Shown here in pieces: positions 1-8,947 of a stretch of DNA of 64,000 nucleotides. Source of the DNA: an uncultured Muribaculaceae bacterium. Its GTDB lineage: Bacteria > Bacteroidota > Bacteroidia > Bacteroidales > Muribaculaceae. Made by a program: the position numbers and the translations under genes. The stretch covers positions 62,001 through 126,000 of the forward strand of contig CAJTOZ010000002.1 in NCBI GenBank assembly GCA_910578095.1, read 5' to 3'. The notes under the pieces are model-generated. The model saw only the letters and a list, made by a program, of their open reading frames with translations, ran no database searches and was not told the origin of the DNA. How positions within the stretch are numbered: the first letter of the stretch is position 1; every line of letters begins with the position of its first letter.

Positions 1-150
1 GCCCCGTGGGGCGACGGTATAAAAGCCTTTATAATTTTTGCATTCCAGATCTATGTGGCCAAAGCCAGAAAGCGAAAGGAATTCGTGGATGAGTACGGGG
101 CTCTTGAACTCTGGGAAATATTTATCAATTTTATCATATCCATAATCTGA
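1..150 (+). CDS. C-terminal tail of an unidentified protein (partial)
   Basis: An open frame enters from the left edge and ends at a TGA at 148-150, giving 49 residues. They start with a hydrophobic stretch (KAFIIFAFQIYVA), continue with a basic patch (KARKRKEF), and end in a hydrophobic tail (INFIISII). The layout suggests the last membrane helix and cytoplasmic end of a membrane protein. I do not recognise the family, and 49 codons without a stop is only weak evidence, so it could be chance. Confidence 0.35.
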   Translation, partial: APWGDGIKAFIIFAFQIYVAKARKRKEFVDEYGALELWEIFINFIISII

Positions 151-182
151 CACCAATCCCAAACCAATAATATCAATTTCTT

Positions 183-2909
183 ATGAAAAAACTTTTACTC
201 ACTCTCATGCTCCTGCTCAGCCTCGGCTTCGCAGCGAGCGCGGAGGTAATCAAGGTGACACCGTCCGCCACCAGCGGTTCTCAAGGTGTAATCTCTTTTA
301 CCACAGCAAAAAACAGTGGTAATGCACCTACATTTAGCAGCGGACTCAGAATTTATAGGCAGAATACGCTCTCGATAAAATCTGAGGGAGGTGCTATCTC
401 AAAGATTGAGTTTACTACAACAGGAGCCAGTTATAACGGTACTACATTCTATATTACTGCCGATGGCATTGATGTAGATGCCGCAAGTGCAGTTGCAAAG
501 AGTGGTACTACAGTAACTCTGACCCTTCCGAACAAAGCAAACGAAATCAGTATCATTAACGGTAAGTCAAGCGATACAAATATACAATTCAGAATCAAGT
601 CTTTTGAGGTTACAATAGAAGACGTTGACGATGGTCGTGCTGAAGTTGCACTTGCATGGAATCCTGCTGAAATGAGCCTCAACCTCGGGGATGCTTTCAC
701 AGCTCCTACTCTCAGCGCTACTATTGAGGGCGTGGATAGCGAAGAAGCCAAGGCTGCTGTAGTCCTGACTTCCTCCAACGAGGCCCTTCTGAGCATCGAA
801 GATAACAAGATAGTGCTTAAAGAAGGCGCTACGGGTACAGCCACAGTTACTGCCTCGATTCCCGCTACTAACGAAAGCTACAAAACTGCAACTCCCGCAG
901 AATTTACTCTCAAAGTTGTAGACCCCAATGCCAAAGGTTATGTTCTTGTGACTGATGTCAACGATCTTTATGATGGTGCGCAGGGCTATATTGTTTGCTC
1001 CTCGAAAAGCATGATAATGGGTGCGCAAAATGGTTCGTATCGTGATAAGGTAGCACTTGAATCTGACGCAATTGTAGACAATATTCTGACAATTGTTCCA
1101 GATAATGCTGAGTTGGTAACTTTTGTGAAATCCGGAGATAAATATAATTTAGCAGTAGAAGGTGGTTATCTTGCGGGTGCAAGCAAGTCTTTGACTACAA
1201 ACAGTACAGCAACAGCTGCAACTATTACTATTGACAATAATGTTACCAAAGTTTCTTTTGGCGACTATTGGATTCAATACAATGCCTCAAGTCCTCGATT
1301 CTGCTGCTATAATTCCAACCAAACTGCCATCCAGCTCTACATTCTTCCCGGCAATGGCAAAGCTGCTGCAGGCCTTGCATTCGCTGAAACAGCTGTAACC
1401 ACCTACACCGGTGAAGAATTCACTGCTCCCGTGCTGAGCAACCCCAACAACCTCACCGTGGCTTGGACGTCGAGCAATACAGAGGTTGCCACTGTTGATG
1501 CCGAAGGTAAGGTAACTGTGAAAGGCCTCGGTACAACAACTATCACCGCTGCAAGTGAAGAAACCGAAGAGTTCCGCGCCGGCAGTGCAAGCTACACCCT
1601 CACTGTGGTGGCTGCCGCACACTCCATCGCTGAGATGAAGGCCCTTGCACCCGAGAAGGACAATCAGGTGCTCGTGAAATTCCCCCTGACAGTAGTTTAT
1701 GTGAACGGCGCGAACACTTATGTAGTGGACGAGGCCGGTGATGCAACCCTTGTTTACGGATACGACATGGGCTACAACAAGGGCGATGAGATTCCGGCTG
1801 ACTGGACTGCCACATACAGCCCCTTCAACGGTCTGCCCGAATGGAAGATGGACAAATCTCCCGCAGCAGTGGTGACCGGCAAGGAAATCACCTACGCAGA
1901 CGTGGAAAGCTTCGGCATGGACGACATCAACCGTGTGGTTGTTCTCAAGAATGTGACTTTTGAAACCGCTACCCCCGCCGCTAAGAGCGCATTTACCGGC
2001 AAATACGCCGACGGCACCGTGGTGAATTTCTACAACCAGTTTGCTACTGCATCGGCAGAAGCCGGCATATATGACGTGACTGTGGCTGTAAGCTACAATC
2101 AGAAAGAAGGTCAGGAGGGCGTCCTTCAGGCCTACCCCATCAGCTACGAGAATCTGCCCCTCACTGTGTCCGCAACATCCGGCGACATCGAATATGCTGA
2201 AAACGATGATCACAATGTGGCTTACGGTACAAAAGTAGTATTCACCGTCGGCAACAATCTTGGCGAAATCACCGGTGAAGTCGAAATAAATGGTAGCACG
2301 GAAGATCTCACATTTGAAAACGGCAAGTGCGAATATACGGTTACAAGCAATGTAATCATCACAATATCCGTGGACGGCAAAAAATTCATGTATGGCTTCT
2401 ATATCCCTGCCACAACCATCAAGGGCCTGACCTACGAAGTCGATGGTGTGTACAAAAACACTGCCTACTTCAAATACATGCTCCATGTGGACAATCACTA
2501 TGGCGATGAGAGCGGTTCGGAATACAAGGTGGTGCTGACCGTCAACGAAAAACCCTTCCAGGGCGAGCACTCCCTGATGAGCGCAGCATCGGCTCCTCGC
2601 CGCGAGCTGAGCGCCGACGATGTTCCGTCCACCCACACTTTCGCCGGCAATGTGGGCGTAGATGGTCTTGAAGGCCAGACACCCTACACCGCCACCCTCC
2701 ATGTGGAGCACAATGGCAACATAGTGCACACCATCAACGATATAAAGTTTGAGACCACCAACACCACCGGCATCGAGGATGTGACCGTGGATGGCAACGA
2801 AGCCGCCGAGTACTTCAACCTCCAGGGCGTGCGCGTGGCTCAGCCCGAAGCAGGCCGGATCTACATTGTGCGCCGCGGCGCCAATGTGGCAAAGGAGCTC
2901 GTTAAGTAA
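183..2909 (+). CDS. Large secreted protein with bacterial Ig-like domains and a C-terminal sorting-like domain
   Basis: The 908-residue product has a signal peptide (residues 1-20, MKKLLLTLMLLLSLGFAASA). A beta-rich N-terminal region follows. Two Ig-like (BIG2-type) modules sit at about 155-248 and 390-478; the second contains the classic WTSSNTEVATVD strand pattern. An OB-like region lies at about 480-650. The last 45 residues carry IEDV...YFNLQGVRV...GRIYIVRRG, the ending shared by many secreted Bacteroidales proteins. No enzymatic motif is visible, so an adhesin or surface-structure role is inferred. The first half is noticeably more AT-rich than the second half and the neighbouring genes. 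It is followed by a terminator-like hairpin and stands alone as a transcription unit. Confidence 0.75.
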   Translation: MKKLLLTLMLLLSLGFAASAEVIKVTPSATSGSQGVISFTTAKNSGNAPTFSSGLRIYRQNTLSIKSEGGAISKIEFTTTGASYNGTTFYITADGIDVDAASAVAKSGTTVTLTLPNKANEISIINGKSSDTNIQFRIKSFEVTIEDVDDGRAEVALAWNPAEMSLNLGDAFTAPTLSATIEGVDSEEAKAAVVLTSSNEALLSIEDNKIVLKEGATGTATVTASIPATNESYKTATPAEFTLKVVDPNAKGYVLVTDVNDLYDGAQGYIVCSSKSMIMGAQNGSYRDKVALESDAIVDNILTIVPDNAELVTFVKSGDKYNLAVEGGYLAGASKSLTTNSTATAATITIDNNVTKVSFGDYWIQYNASSPRFCCYNSNQTAIQLYILPGNGKAAAGLAFAETAVTTYTGEEFTAPVLSNPNNLTVAWTSSNTEVATVDAEGKVTVKGLGTTTITAASEETEEFRAGSASYTLTVVAAAHSIAEMKALAPEKDNQVLVKFPLTVVYVNGANTYVVDEAGDATLVYGYDMGYNKGDEIPADWTATYSPFNGLPEWKMDKSPAAVVTGKEITYADVESFGMDDINRVVVLKNVTFETATPAAKSAFTGKYADGTVVNFYNQFATASAEAGIYDVTVAVSYNQKEGQEGVLQAYPISYENLPLTVSATSGDIEYAENDDHNVAYGTKVVFTVGNNLGEITGEVEINGSTEDLTFENGKCEYTVTSNVIITISVDGKKFMYGFYIPATTIKGLTYEVDGVYKNTAYFKYMLHVDNHYGDESGSEYKVVLTVNEKPFQGEHSLMSAASAPRRELSADDVPSTHTFAGNVGVDGLEGQTPYTATLHVEHNGNIVHTINDIKFETTNTTGIEDVTVDGNEAAEYFNLQGVRVAQPEAGRIYIVRRGANVAKELVK

Positions 2910-2954
2910 AACTTTGCCCGAAAGGGCGAAGCATATTGTTTATATTGTTTATTG

Positions 2955-2996
2955 AAAGCGACGCCGCGCATGTGAATGCCCGGCGTCGTGCTTTTT
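2955..2996. terminator. Intrinsic terminator, probably bidirectional
   Basis: GACGCCG at 2960-2966 pairs with CGGCGTC at 2981-2987, and the + strand continues into TGCTTTTT. It lies between the convergent ends of the Ig-like gene and the hmu operon, so it can serve both. A smaller GCCC-GAAA-GGGC hairpin precedes it at about 2916-2927. Confidence 0.7.
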
Positions 2997-3025
2997 AAGA
3001 ATACTTTCGCTACCCTAAAGTGGTG

Positions 3026-3355
3026 TCATTCCGGCACATAGATGATATCGCCGTTCTCGAGCTCATAGGCTGTGCCCACGCGACGGCCTTTGTTGCCTGA
3101 GGCGGAATTGTCGTCGGAAGGTGTGTAGCGGTTGATTTTATTGCCTTCTTTGGTGATGATCTCCATATTGTCCTGACCCGGATTTTTTACCATGGTAAAA
3201 TCTTCCTGCGAAAACATCTCCGTCATGTTGTAGCGGCTCACGAGCGCCACCATGAGGGCAACGGCAAAGACCATAGCCACATCGAAAAGATTGCTTACCA
3301 CGCTCATGGGGTCGCTGTCCTCGGCGGCGCGGCGGATGATACGGCGACGTCTCAT
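3026..3355 (-). CDS. hmuV: DUF2149 protein, last gene of the hmu operon
   Basis: The 109-residue protein has a basic N-terminus (MRRRRIIRR), a single membrane helix at about 22-42 (VSNLFDVAMVFAVALMVALVS) and a hydrophilic periplasmic tail ending ELENGDIIYVPE. This ExbD-like layout (cytoplasmic stub, one helix, periplasmic domain) fits DUF2149, which accompanies CobN-type chelatases and ExbB-like channels. Its start overlaps the stop of the ExbB-like gene by 4 bases, which suggests translational coupling. By family context it would pair with that channel to transmit proton-motive force to heme handling. The symbol follows the order of the Porphyromonas hmuYRSTUV operon and was not checked by alignment. 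Confidence 0.8.
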   Translation of the reverse strand: MRRRRIIRRAAEDSDPMSVVSNLFDVAMVFAVALMVALVSRYNMTEMFSQEDFTMVKNPGQDNMEIITKEGNKINRYTPSDDNSASGNKGRRVGTAYELENGDIIYVPE

Positions 3356-3957
3356 GGCTTAACAGTGTGTGATTGACGCACCACCTGCGCCAGGTATTCA
3401 AGCATGGCAAGATTGGAAGAGAGCCAGCGCTCGCGCACCTGCTGCGTGAGGAAGCCAATGGCGCTCACCACCAGTCCCACCACTGTGGTGGCAAAAGCCA
3501 CCTGCATGTTGTAGGCCATTGAGGCGATATCGCCTGCGGCGAGGCCCACAAGAGCGGGACCCATAGGTATCAGCGTGCCCATAAGACCGAGGATCGGGCC
3601 CATCTTGGTGAGCACCTTGGAGGTGGAGAGAGCCTTGTCGGCAGCGAGCTCGTAGTCGTTGAGGGCGAGATCCACACGCGCCTCGTCGGCACCTTCGGCT
3701 ATGATTTTCTTGGCGTAGGCCTGGGCAAGGGTGGCCGGACGGGCCGGAAGCGATGCTGCGAAGGCATCCAGACCACCGGGGGTGAGATCGGCGATGCCCG
3801 CCCGCATGGCCGCGGCCGCTTTCTTTTCCTGCATATACTGCCCGAAGAATGAGCCTATCAGCAGAATGGCACGCACAAAAAAGAAAATAAGCAACACAAT
3901 CACCGGCACAAGTAAGCCGGTGGATATCCAATACAGGATGTTTGAAATCACATTCAT
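3352..3957 (-). CDS. hmuU: MotA/TolQ/ExbB-family proton channel subunit
   Basis: The 201-residue protein has an N-terminal membrane helix (about 10-35) and two more helices at about 118-140 and 155-180. The last two carry the ExbB/TolQ hallmarks: the LTKMGPILGLMGTLIPMGPAL segment, split by small residues, and AFATTVVGLVVSAIGF. Family members form the cytoplasmic-membrane pore that couples proton flow to periplasmic work. Here it sits between a polytopic membrane protein and a DUF2149 protein downstream of the CobN-like HmuS. It therefore probably energises the heme system specifically rather than being the housekeeping TonB partner. The symbol is assigned by operon position. Confidence 0.85.
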   Translation of the reverse strand: MNVISNILYWISTGLLVPVIVLLIFFFVRAILLIGSFFGQYMQEKKAAAAMRAGIADLTPGGLDAFAASLPARPATLAQAYAKKIIAEGADEARVDLALNDYELAADKALSTSKVLTKMGPILGLMGTLIPMGPALVGLAAGDIASMAYNMQVAFATTVVGLVVSAIGFLTQQVRERWLSSNLAMLEYLAQVVRQSHTVKP

Positions 3958-3989
3958 ATTTTTTCAGTCGTTGTTTAGAAAACTGTTAT

Positions 3990-4676
3990 TTAAAATCCGT
4001 TCCTGATTCTACGTTTATACAAAACCATACCTGCTGTGGCGCCTACGGCAATGAGCGCCACCACGGTCGCGAGCGCGCCCCACTCCACCGACGATGTGCC
4101 GCGCACGGCTGTGCGGCCGTTGACGGTGGCCACCACTCCGAGAGCGGCGATGAGCACATTGAGCAGAAAGAGGAGCTCGAGACGCATGTCGGGTTCGGGC
4201 AGCGCCACGCGCATGCCCCACGACATCAAAGGCGCCCCCACAGCCACTGCTGCCGCAGCGCATAGACCAAGCATACCGAAATCGGCTCCGGGGCACGAAA
4301 ATATTAGCTCGACAAGAGCCGAAAACAATACCGGGAAAACGAGCAGCCCCGGAAACCACAGCAACACCGCGAGGAGCACACGGCGCCCGCGCGTCAGGCT
4401 TCCCCCGGCCATACGCACCGAGCATAGAACGCAAAATGCTATCTGCGCCAGAACATCAATGGTGAGCACCACCGATGTGTCGAGCATCAGGGAAGGCTGT
4501 TCGAGCCATGCTGCTATCTGCGTACGGCTCTGACCGGCAGCCACATCGGAAAGCATTGCCGTAGCGACAGCCGCCACCATGGCTGTGGCCAGGATGCCGG
4601 GCCACCCGTGGAAGCTCAGCTTCAGAACGAAGCCAAGCACCACAAGCAGCATTATTATACCAACCAATAATTCCAT
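3990..4676 (-). CDS. hmuT: Polytopic membrane protein of the hmu operon
   Basis: The 228-residue protein is almost entirely hydrophobic, with about seven predicted helices and a basic end (LYKRRIRNGF). There are no enzymatic motifs. A short segment between helices (LPEPDMRLELL) is the only clearly polar stretch in the C-terminal half. It lies 5 bases downstream of the chelatase-like gene and 32 bases before the ExbB-like gene, so it is in the operon. Position matches hmuT of Porphyromonas-type loci. A role as membrane scaffold or permease for the heme or metal product is inference. Confidence 0.7.
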   Translation of the reverse strand: MELLVGIIMLLVVLGFVLKLSFHGWPGILATAMVAAVATAMLSDVAAGQSRTQIAAWLEQPSLMLDTSVVLTIDVLAQIAFCVLCSVRMAGGSLTRGRRVLLAVLLWFPGLLVFPVLFSALVELIFSCPGADFGMLGLCAAAAVAVGAPLMSWGMRVALPEPDMRLELLFLLNVLIAALGVVATVNGRTAVRGTSSVEWGALATVVALIAVGATAGMVLYKRRIRNGF

Positions 4677-4681
4677 TTTGC

Positions 4682-7600
4682 TTACTCAGAAATAGTTTTG
4701 GCGCGGCGACGGCGCACCACCACGATGAATACGGCGAGCACCACGGCCACTACAACCGCCACTATCACACCGTTGATACGGCTCACGATGCTGTCGGCGG
4801 CATTCATCTCCTCCTTCTGCATCACCATACCGGCATCGTCGGCACCGATAGCCTCGGCGCGTATCTCGCCCACGGCGCGCTCGTAGTCGGTAGCAGTGGT
4901 TTTATCTACCTTAGACGCTATGAAATCACGCAGCATGGCATTGTCGCACACGAAGCCCGAGCACGAAGGCTTGTACTCACGCACAATCTCCGTGTGCAGT
5001 TCGGCAAGGGAAGCAAGCTGTTGGTCGGTTGCCTGCCACATGCCCTTTCGCGCGGTCTCAAGCATAACAGCCGTGATCTCCTCGATGGCCGCGGGATTCA
5101 CATCCTTGAAATAGTTCTTGACCCCGAGACCGTTCTTATCGGCCACGTAGGTATCGTATATGTCGTTCCACAGCTCATTGTCGATAGCATCGGGCTTCAT
5201 CACGTTCCAGCCGTAAGTGTTGCGCACGACATCGGCAAAGCCCGAGGCGTCGCCCGCTCCGCCTTTCATTTTTTCTTGTATGTAGGCGGGGTTGAGGATG
5301 GTTGTGCGGCTCTCTACGCCTATGGCCTCCTTTATTTCCTGCATGCGCGCGTTGTTGCGGTTGCGATAGTCACTGAGATAGGCGTCCGGCTCCTTGCCCG
5401 TGACCTGGCTGACGGCGAGATTCATGCCACCCATGAACTCATACACGTGGTCGAGGCTGAGCGCGCCCCAGGTGTTGCTCTGCCGCGGCTGCACCACCAC
5501 ATCGGTGCGTGTGAGCGCAGCCTCGAAAGCATAGTCGCGCATCTTCTCCCAATCGGCCTCGCTGCCGTAGATTGCTCCCATGTTGTTGATATACGTATCG
5601 GCAATCTCGGCGCGGTCGGTCCATCGGTCGCCGGCCTCTACCATACCCTGTATGCCGCTGCCATAGTTACCGCCCACGCCGCCGAACACACGGGCTGTGG
5701 ACAGCTCGCGGGCTTCCTTGGGAGTGACGCCACGCTCCACGAGATGGCGCTCGGACTCTACCACTCCCTCGGCCACATAGTTGGGGTGCTCGCTGTCGCG
5801 GGCTTCGGCAGCCATCTGCACGGCACGGCTGATAAGAAACAGACGCGAGGCGGCGAGATCGCGCAACTGGCCGGAGGTCTGCACCACCACATCGATGCGG
5901 GGGCGTCCCAGCTCTGCCTCCGGAATGAGGCGCAGATCCGTCACACGGCCGAAGGGATCGCGCACGGGCTCCACCCCGAGCATATACAGCACCTGGGCGA
6001 TAGTGGCACCTTCGGTTTCTATGAACTCGCTGCTCCACAGCGTGTAGCTCACCTTGCGCGGGATAGAATCGCCATGAGCGCGACGGTACATGGCTATAGT
6101 ATTCTCAGCCAAAGCCTTGCCTTTCTCCCAGGCCACTGCCGACGGGGTTTCCTCGGCGTTGACGGCATACATGTTCCGGCCCGTGGGCAATATTTCGGGG
6201 TTCAGCACCGGATCGCCTCCCGAGGTGGGCGACACATAGCCCCCGGCCAGAGCGTTGACAATGGATGACAGTTCGGCTTCGGGGCTGCCGGCAAGGGCGG
6301 TGCTGTAGGCCTCCACATTGCGCAGCGCACGCTCCACTTCCGTCACAGCGGTGGCAAATTCGAGCTCCTCACGCGAGAACTCTTTTGCACTGCCGCCCAT
6401 GCGGGCGTGCGCGCCGGTGCCGGAGGGCCTTACCACATCCTGCTTACGCTTCATGGCCGCTTCCATTTTCTTTATGGCCTCGTCGTCGGCACCCATTTTA
6501 CGGGCCATCGCCAACGCCTTGTCGGGGCTCATTCCAGCCATCGACATCATGCCTTTATGACGGTGTGTCTCAGGCCTGTCGGCTATACTGGCGGCCTTAC
6601 CGGGCTCACTTTTCATCATGGAGCCCATAACCATCATGCGCGACAACATGTCGCGTGAGCCCTCGACCGCGGCCATGATGCGCCGCGCGCTGTCAAGTTC
6701 GGTTTTCGAGATTCCTGCCGTGCGGCAAATGAAATCGTCGTCGGCCGTGAAGCCGGAAGCCAGGATGCGCCCGGCCTTTTCACGCCACGCCCTAAGGTCG
6801 CCGCCACGCAGCTTGTGCAGGCTATAGGCTATGGGATCGACTGTCATGGCACGCACCGTCGTAGCGATATGCTCCGGTGCGTAAGGCTGTCCCATCACAT
6901 AAAGGGCTCCGGTGATTTTTTCATTGGCGAGTTCCTCGGCAAAATGTTCGATACGCGCTATGTCGTCCGGCGCATAAGGCTCCGAGAGAACACTGTCGAG
7001 ACGCAACTCACGATGTATGCCCAGCTCCACAGTGTGGCGCTTCACGGCAAGGGCCGCACGACGCACGGCGCTCTCCACGGGGGCATCGGCCGAGGCCAGG
7101 CGATTGTACTCGGCCACCGCATCGGAAAGCTTGCGGTAGATGCCGCGCACGTTGCTTTCCATGTACGGCGGCGTGAGATAGTTGACTATGCCTGCATAGC
7201 TGCGGCGTTTGGCCATCATGGCCTCGCCGACATTGCTTGTGGAATAGACATAGACATGCGGCAGCGGCCCCACGAGACGGTCGGGCCAGTCGGTGCTGCC
7301 AAGCGCCACCTGCTTGCGCGGCGTGAACTCAAGGCTGCCATGCGCACCGAAATGCATCAGCGCATCGGCACCAAAACCATACCGCGCCCAGAGGTATGAG
7401 GCCACATAGGCATGGGGAGGCGCAGCATCGGTGCCGTGCACCATCTTGAAATCGTCGCCGCTGACTCCGGCCGCTGTCTGCGGAATAAGCACCACATTGC
7501 CGAAGCGGAGACGCGCAAGAGCCAGATTTCCGGCCTCGTCGGCGAGCCCGTGGCCGGGGAAAGCGCCGTCCACGGCATCGATCTCGGCACGCATTTCTGC

Positions 7601-8947
7601 GGAGAGGGCCCCGGCACACCACTGCTCGTAGGCATCGCGGCCCACTATTTCCGGATTCATGTCGCGCACGAATTCAGATTTTGCACCGACGGCATAGTCA
7701 TTGAACACGCGGCCTTTCTCTGACAGCATTTTTTCAAATTCCGCAGCCGAGGCCGGCAGTCCGTCCACAGTGTAGCCCTCATCGCGCATACGGCACAACA
7801 GATTGTAAAGCGACGGCGCCACCTCCATGCCTTCAGCCACAAGGGCGTTCTGTCCCGGGCCCTTGAAGTAGAATATGGCCACGCGTTTGTCGTGCGCGGG
7901 CTTGCGTTGCAATCCGACGTAGGCATTGACCGTGGCCACAAAGCTGTCGAGACGGTCGGGGATGGCATCCACATACGGCAGGCCGTCCTCACCGTTGAAA
8001 TGCGCAAACAGGGCATAGGGACGCACGGCACCGTCGATCTCGGGCGTCACGACACTCTGCGACAGAAAACCGCCGTTCATACCCATGTTATCGGCCATCC
8101 ACTCATCGTAGTCGCGGTTGACATTGAGAGGCGCAAACAGAGGAATATTATTCTTGCCGAGATAGTCCACCACCATGTCGCCCATGCGGCCATGGGCCAT
8201 GTTGATCATGGCGGAGACAGTCACAGAGTCGGCATGCCCCTCTTTTATGAACAACTGTATGGAATTGACGGGATACACCATATTGCCGGTGCGCTCAAGC
8301 ACCGCCACGAGACTGTCCGGCACACCCATCTGCCCGGTGAGGACGATGCGGGGGGCACCCTCTTTCCAGCGCCCTGTGCGGCGCAGGAACGTCTCGTACT
8401 CCGCAACGGATGCGAAGTTCAGGTCGTCATTGTCCGAGGGATAGTACAGTAACGATGATGCCGACAGCTGCGGATCGGCGGGAGCGGGTGCAAAGATACT
8501 CTTGCCGTCGATGAAACGGCGCACATAGCGCAGCATGTTGCGGTAGTTGGCGCGTCCGCCAGTAAGATATTGCGACAGATACACATAGTCGACGGAATCG
8601 ACGGAGACAATGCTGTTCTGCGGGTTGGTAGCGGCGGTGGTCAGCACCGGGGTTCCATTCTCGGCGGCTTCTACCAGAGCCTGTCGCTGCTCGTCGGTGA
8701 CACGCAGCCCCATGGCATTGACAAACACCATGTCGTAGTGCCCTGCCTCATCAAGGCGCTCGACAGGCAACTCTGATATTTTCACCGATGAATTGTCATT
8801 GGCCTTCGATATCTGGCCGAGAGCTATCGCCTGATAGTTGACAAAAGCAATCCTCGTGGACGAGGCTTTAATATGCCACCCCGCGGCGCAGGCCCCCAAA
8901 AGGGCCGCGCCGGCTATGGCCGACAGTATTATATGTTTTTTTTTCAT
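4682..8947 (-). CDS. hmuS: HmuS: membrane-anchored CobN/magnesium-chelatase-H-like protein of heme utilisation
   Basis: The 1421-residue protein belongs to the CobN/BchH large chelatase subunit superfamily. Unlike cobalamin CobN, it has an N-terminal signal or anchor segment (about 5-25) and a C-terminal membrane helix (about 1387-1410) followed by RRRRAK, so the chelatase body should face the periplasm. Recognisable family segments include FGAHGSLEFTPRKQVALG (residues about 530-550), GRNMYAVNAEETPS and a C-terminal VMKPDAIDNELWNDIYDTYV block. Work on Bacteroides and Porphyromonas homologues ties HmuS to removing iron from heme. No cobalamin genes or ChlI/ChlD partners lie nearby. Its start overlaps the HmuR stop by 4 bases. 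A Met/His-rich stretch at about 767-840 is unusual (see findings). Confidence 0.88.
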   Translation of the reverse strand: MKKKHIILSAIAGAALLGACAAGWHIKASSTRIAFVNYQAIALGQISKANDNSSVKISELPVERLDEAGHYDMVFVNAMGLRVTDEQRQALVEAAENGTPVLTTAATNPQNSIVSVDSVDYVYLSQYLTGGRANYRNMLRYVRRFIDGKSIFAPAPADPQLSASSLLYYPSDNDDLNFASVAEYETFLRRTGRWKEGAPRIVLTGQMGVPDSLVAVLERTGNMVYPVNSIQLFIKEGHADSVTVSAMINMAHGRMGDMVVDYLGKNNIPLFAPLNVNRDYDEWMADNMGMNGGFLSQSVVTPEIDGAVRPYALFAHFNGEDGLPYVDAIPDRLDSFVATVNAYVGLQRKPAHDKRVAIFYFKGPGQNALVAEGMEVAPSLYNLLCRMRDEGYTVDGLPASAAEFEKMLSEKGRVFNDYAVGAKSEFVRDMNPEIVGRDAYEQWCAGALSAEMRAEIDAVDGAFPGHGLADEAGNLALARLRFGNVVLIPQTAAGVSGDDFKMVHGTDAAPPHAYVASYLWARYGFGADALMHFGAHGSLEFTPRKQVALGSTDWPDRLVGPLPHVYVYSTSNVGEAMMAKRRSYAGIVNYLTPPYMESNVRGIYRKLSDAVAEYNRLASADAPVESAVRRAALAVKRHTVELGIHRELRLDSVLSEPYAPDDIARIEHFAEELANEKITGALYVMGQPYAPEHIATTVRAMTVDPIAYSLHKLRGGDLRAWREKAGRILASGFTADDDFICRTAGISKTELDSARRIMAAVEGSRDMLSRMMVMGSMMKSEPGKAASIADRPETHRHKGMMSMAGMSPDKALAMARKMGADDEAIKKMEAAMKRKQDVVRPSGTGAHARMGGSAKEFSREELEFATAVTEVERALRNVEAYSTALAGSPEAELSSIVNALAGGYVSPTSGGDPVLNPEILPTGRNMYAVNAEETPSAVAWEKGKALAENTIAMYRRAHGDSIPRKVSYTLWSSEFIETEGATIAQVLYMLGVEPVRDPFGRVTDLRLIPEAELGRPRIDVVVQTSGQLRDLAASRLFLISRAVQMAAEARDSEHPNYVAEGVVESERHLVERGVTPKEARELSTARVFGGVGGNYGSGIQGMVEAGDRWTDRAEIADTYINNMGAIYGSEADWEKMRDYAFEAALTRTDVVVQPRQSNTWGALSLDHVYEFMGGMNLAVSQVTGKEPDAYLSDYRNRNNARMQEIKEAIGVESRTTILNPAYIQEKMKGGAGDASGFADVVRNTYGWNVMKPDAIDNELWNDIYDTYVADKNGLGVKNYFKDVNPAAIEEITAVMLETARKGMWQATDQQLASLAELHTEIVREYKPSCSGFVCDNAMLRDFIASKVDKTTATDYERAVGEIRAEAIGADDAGMVMQKEEMNAADSIVSRINGVIVAVVVAVVLAVFIVVVRRRRAKTISE

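Noticed and set aside
1287..2729. A 480-codon minus-strand frame in the Ig-like gene
   Set aside because: The sense strand has a signal peptide, Ig-like modules and a recognised C-terminal domain; the antisense product does not.
4682..8947. Cobalamin-type cobaltochelatase CobN
   Set aside because: The signal and C-terminal membrane anchors, the absence of cobalamin genes and the hmuR/hmuY neighbours point to HmuS instead.
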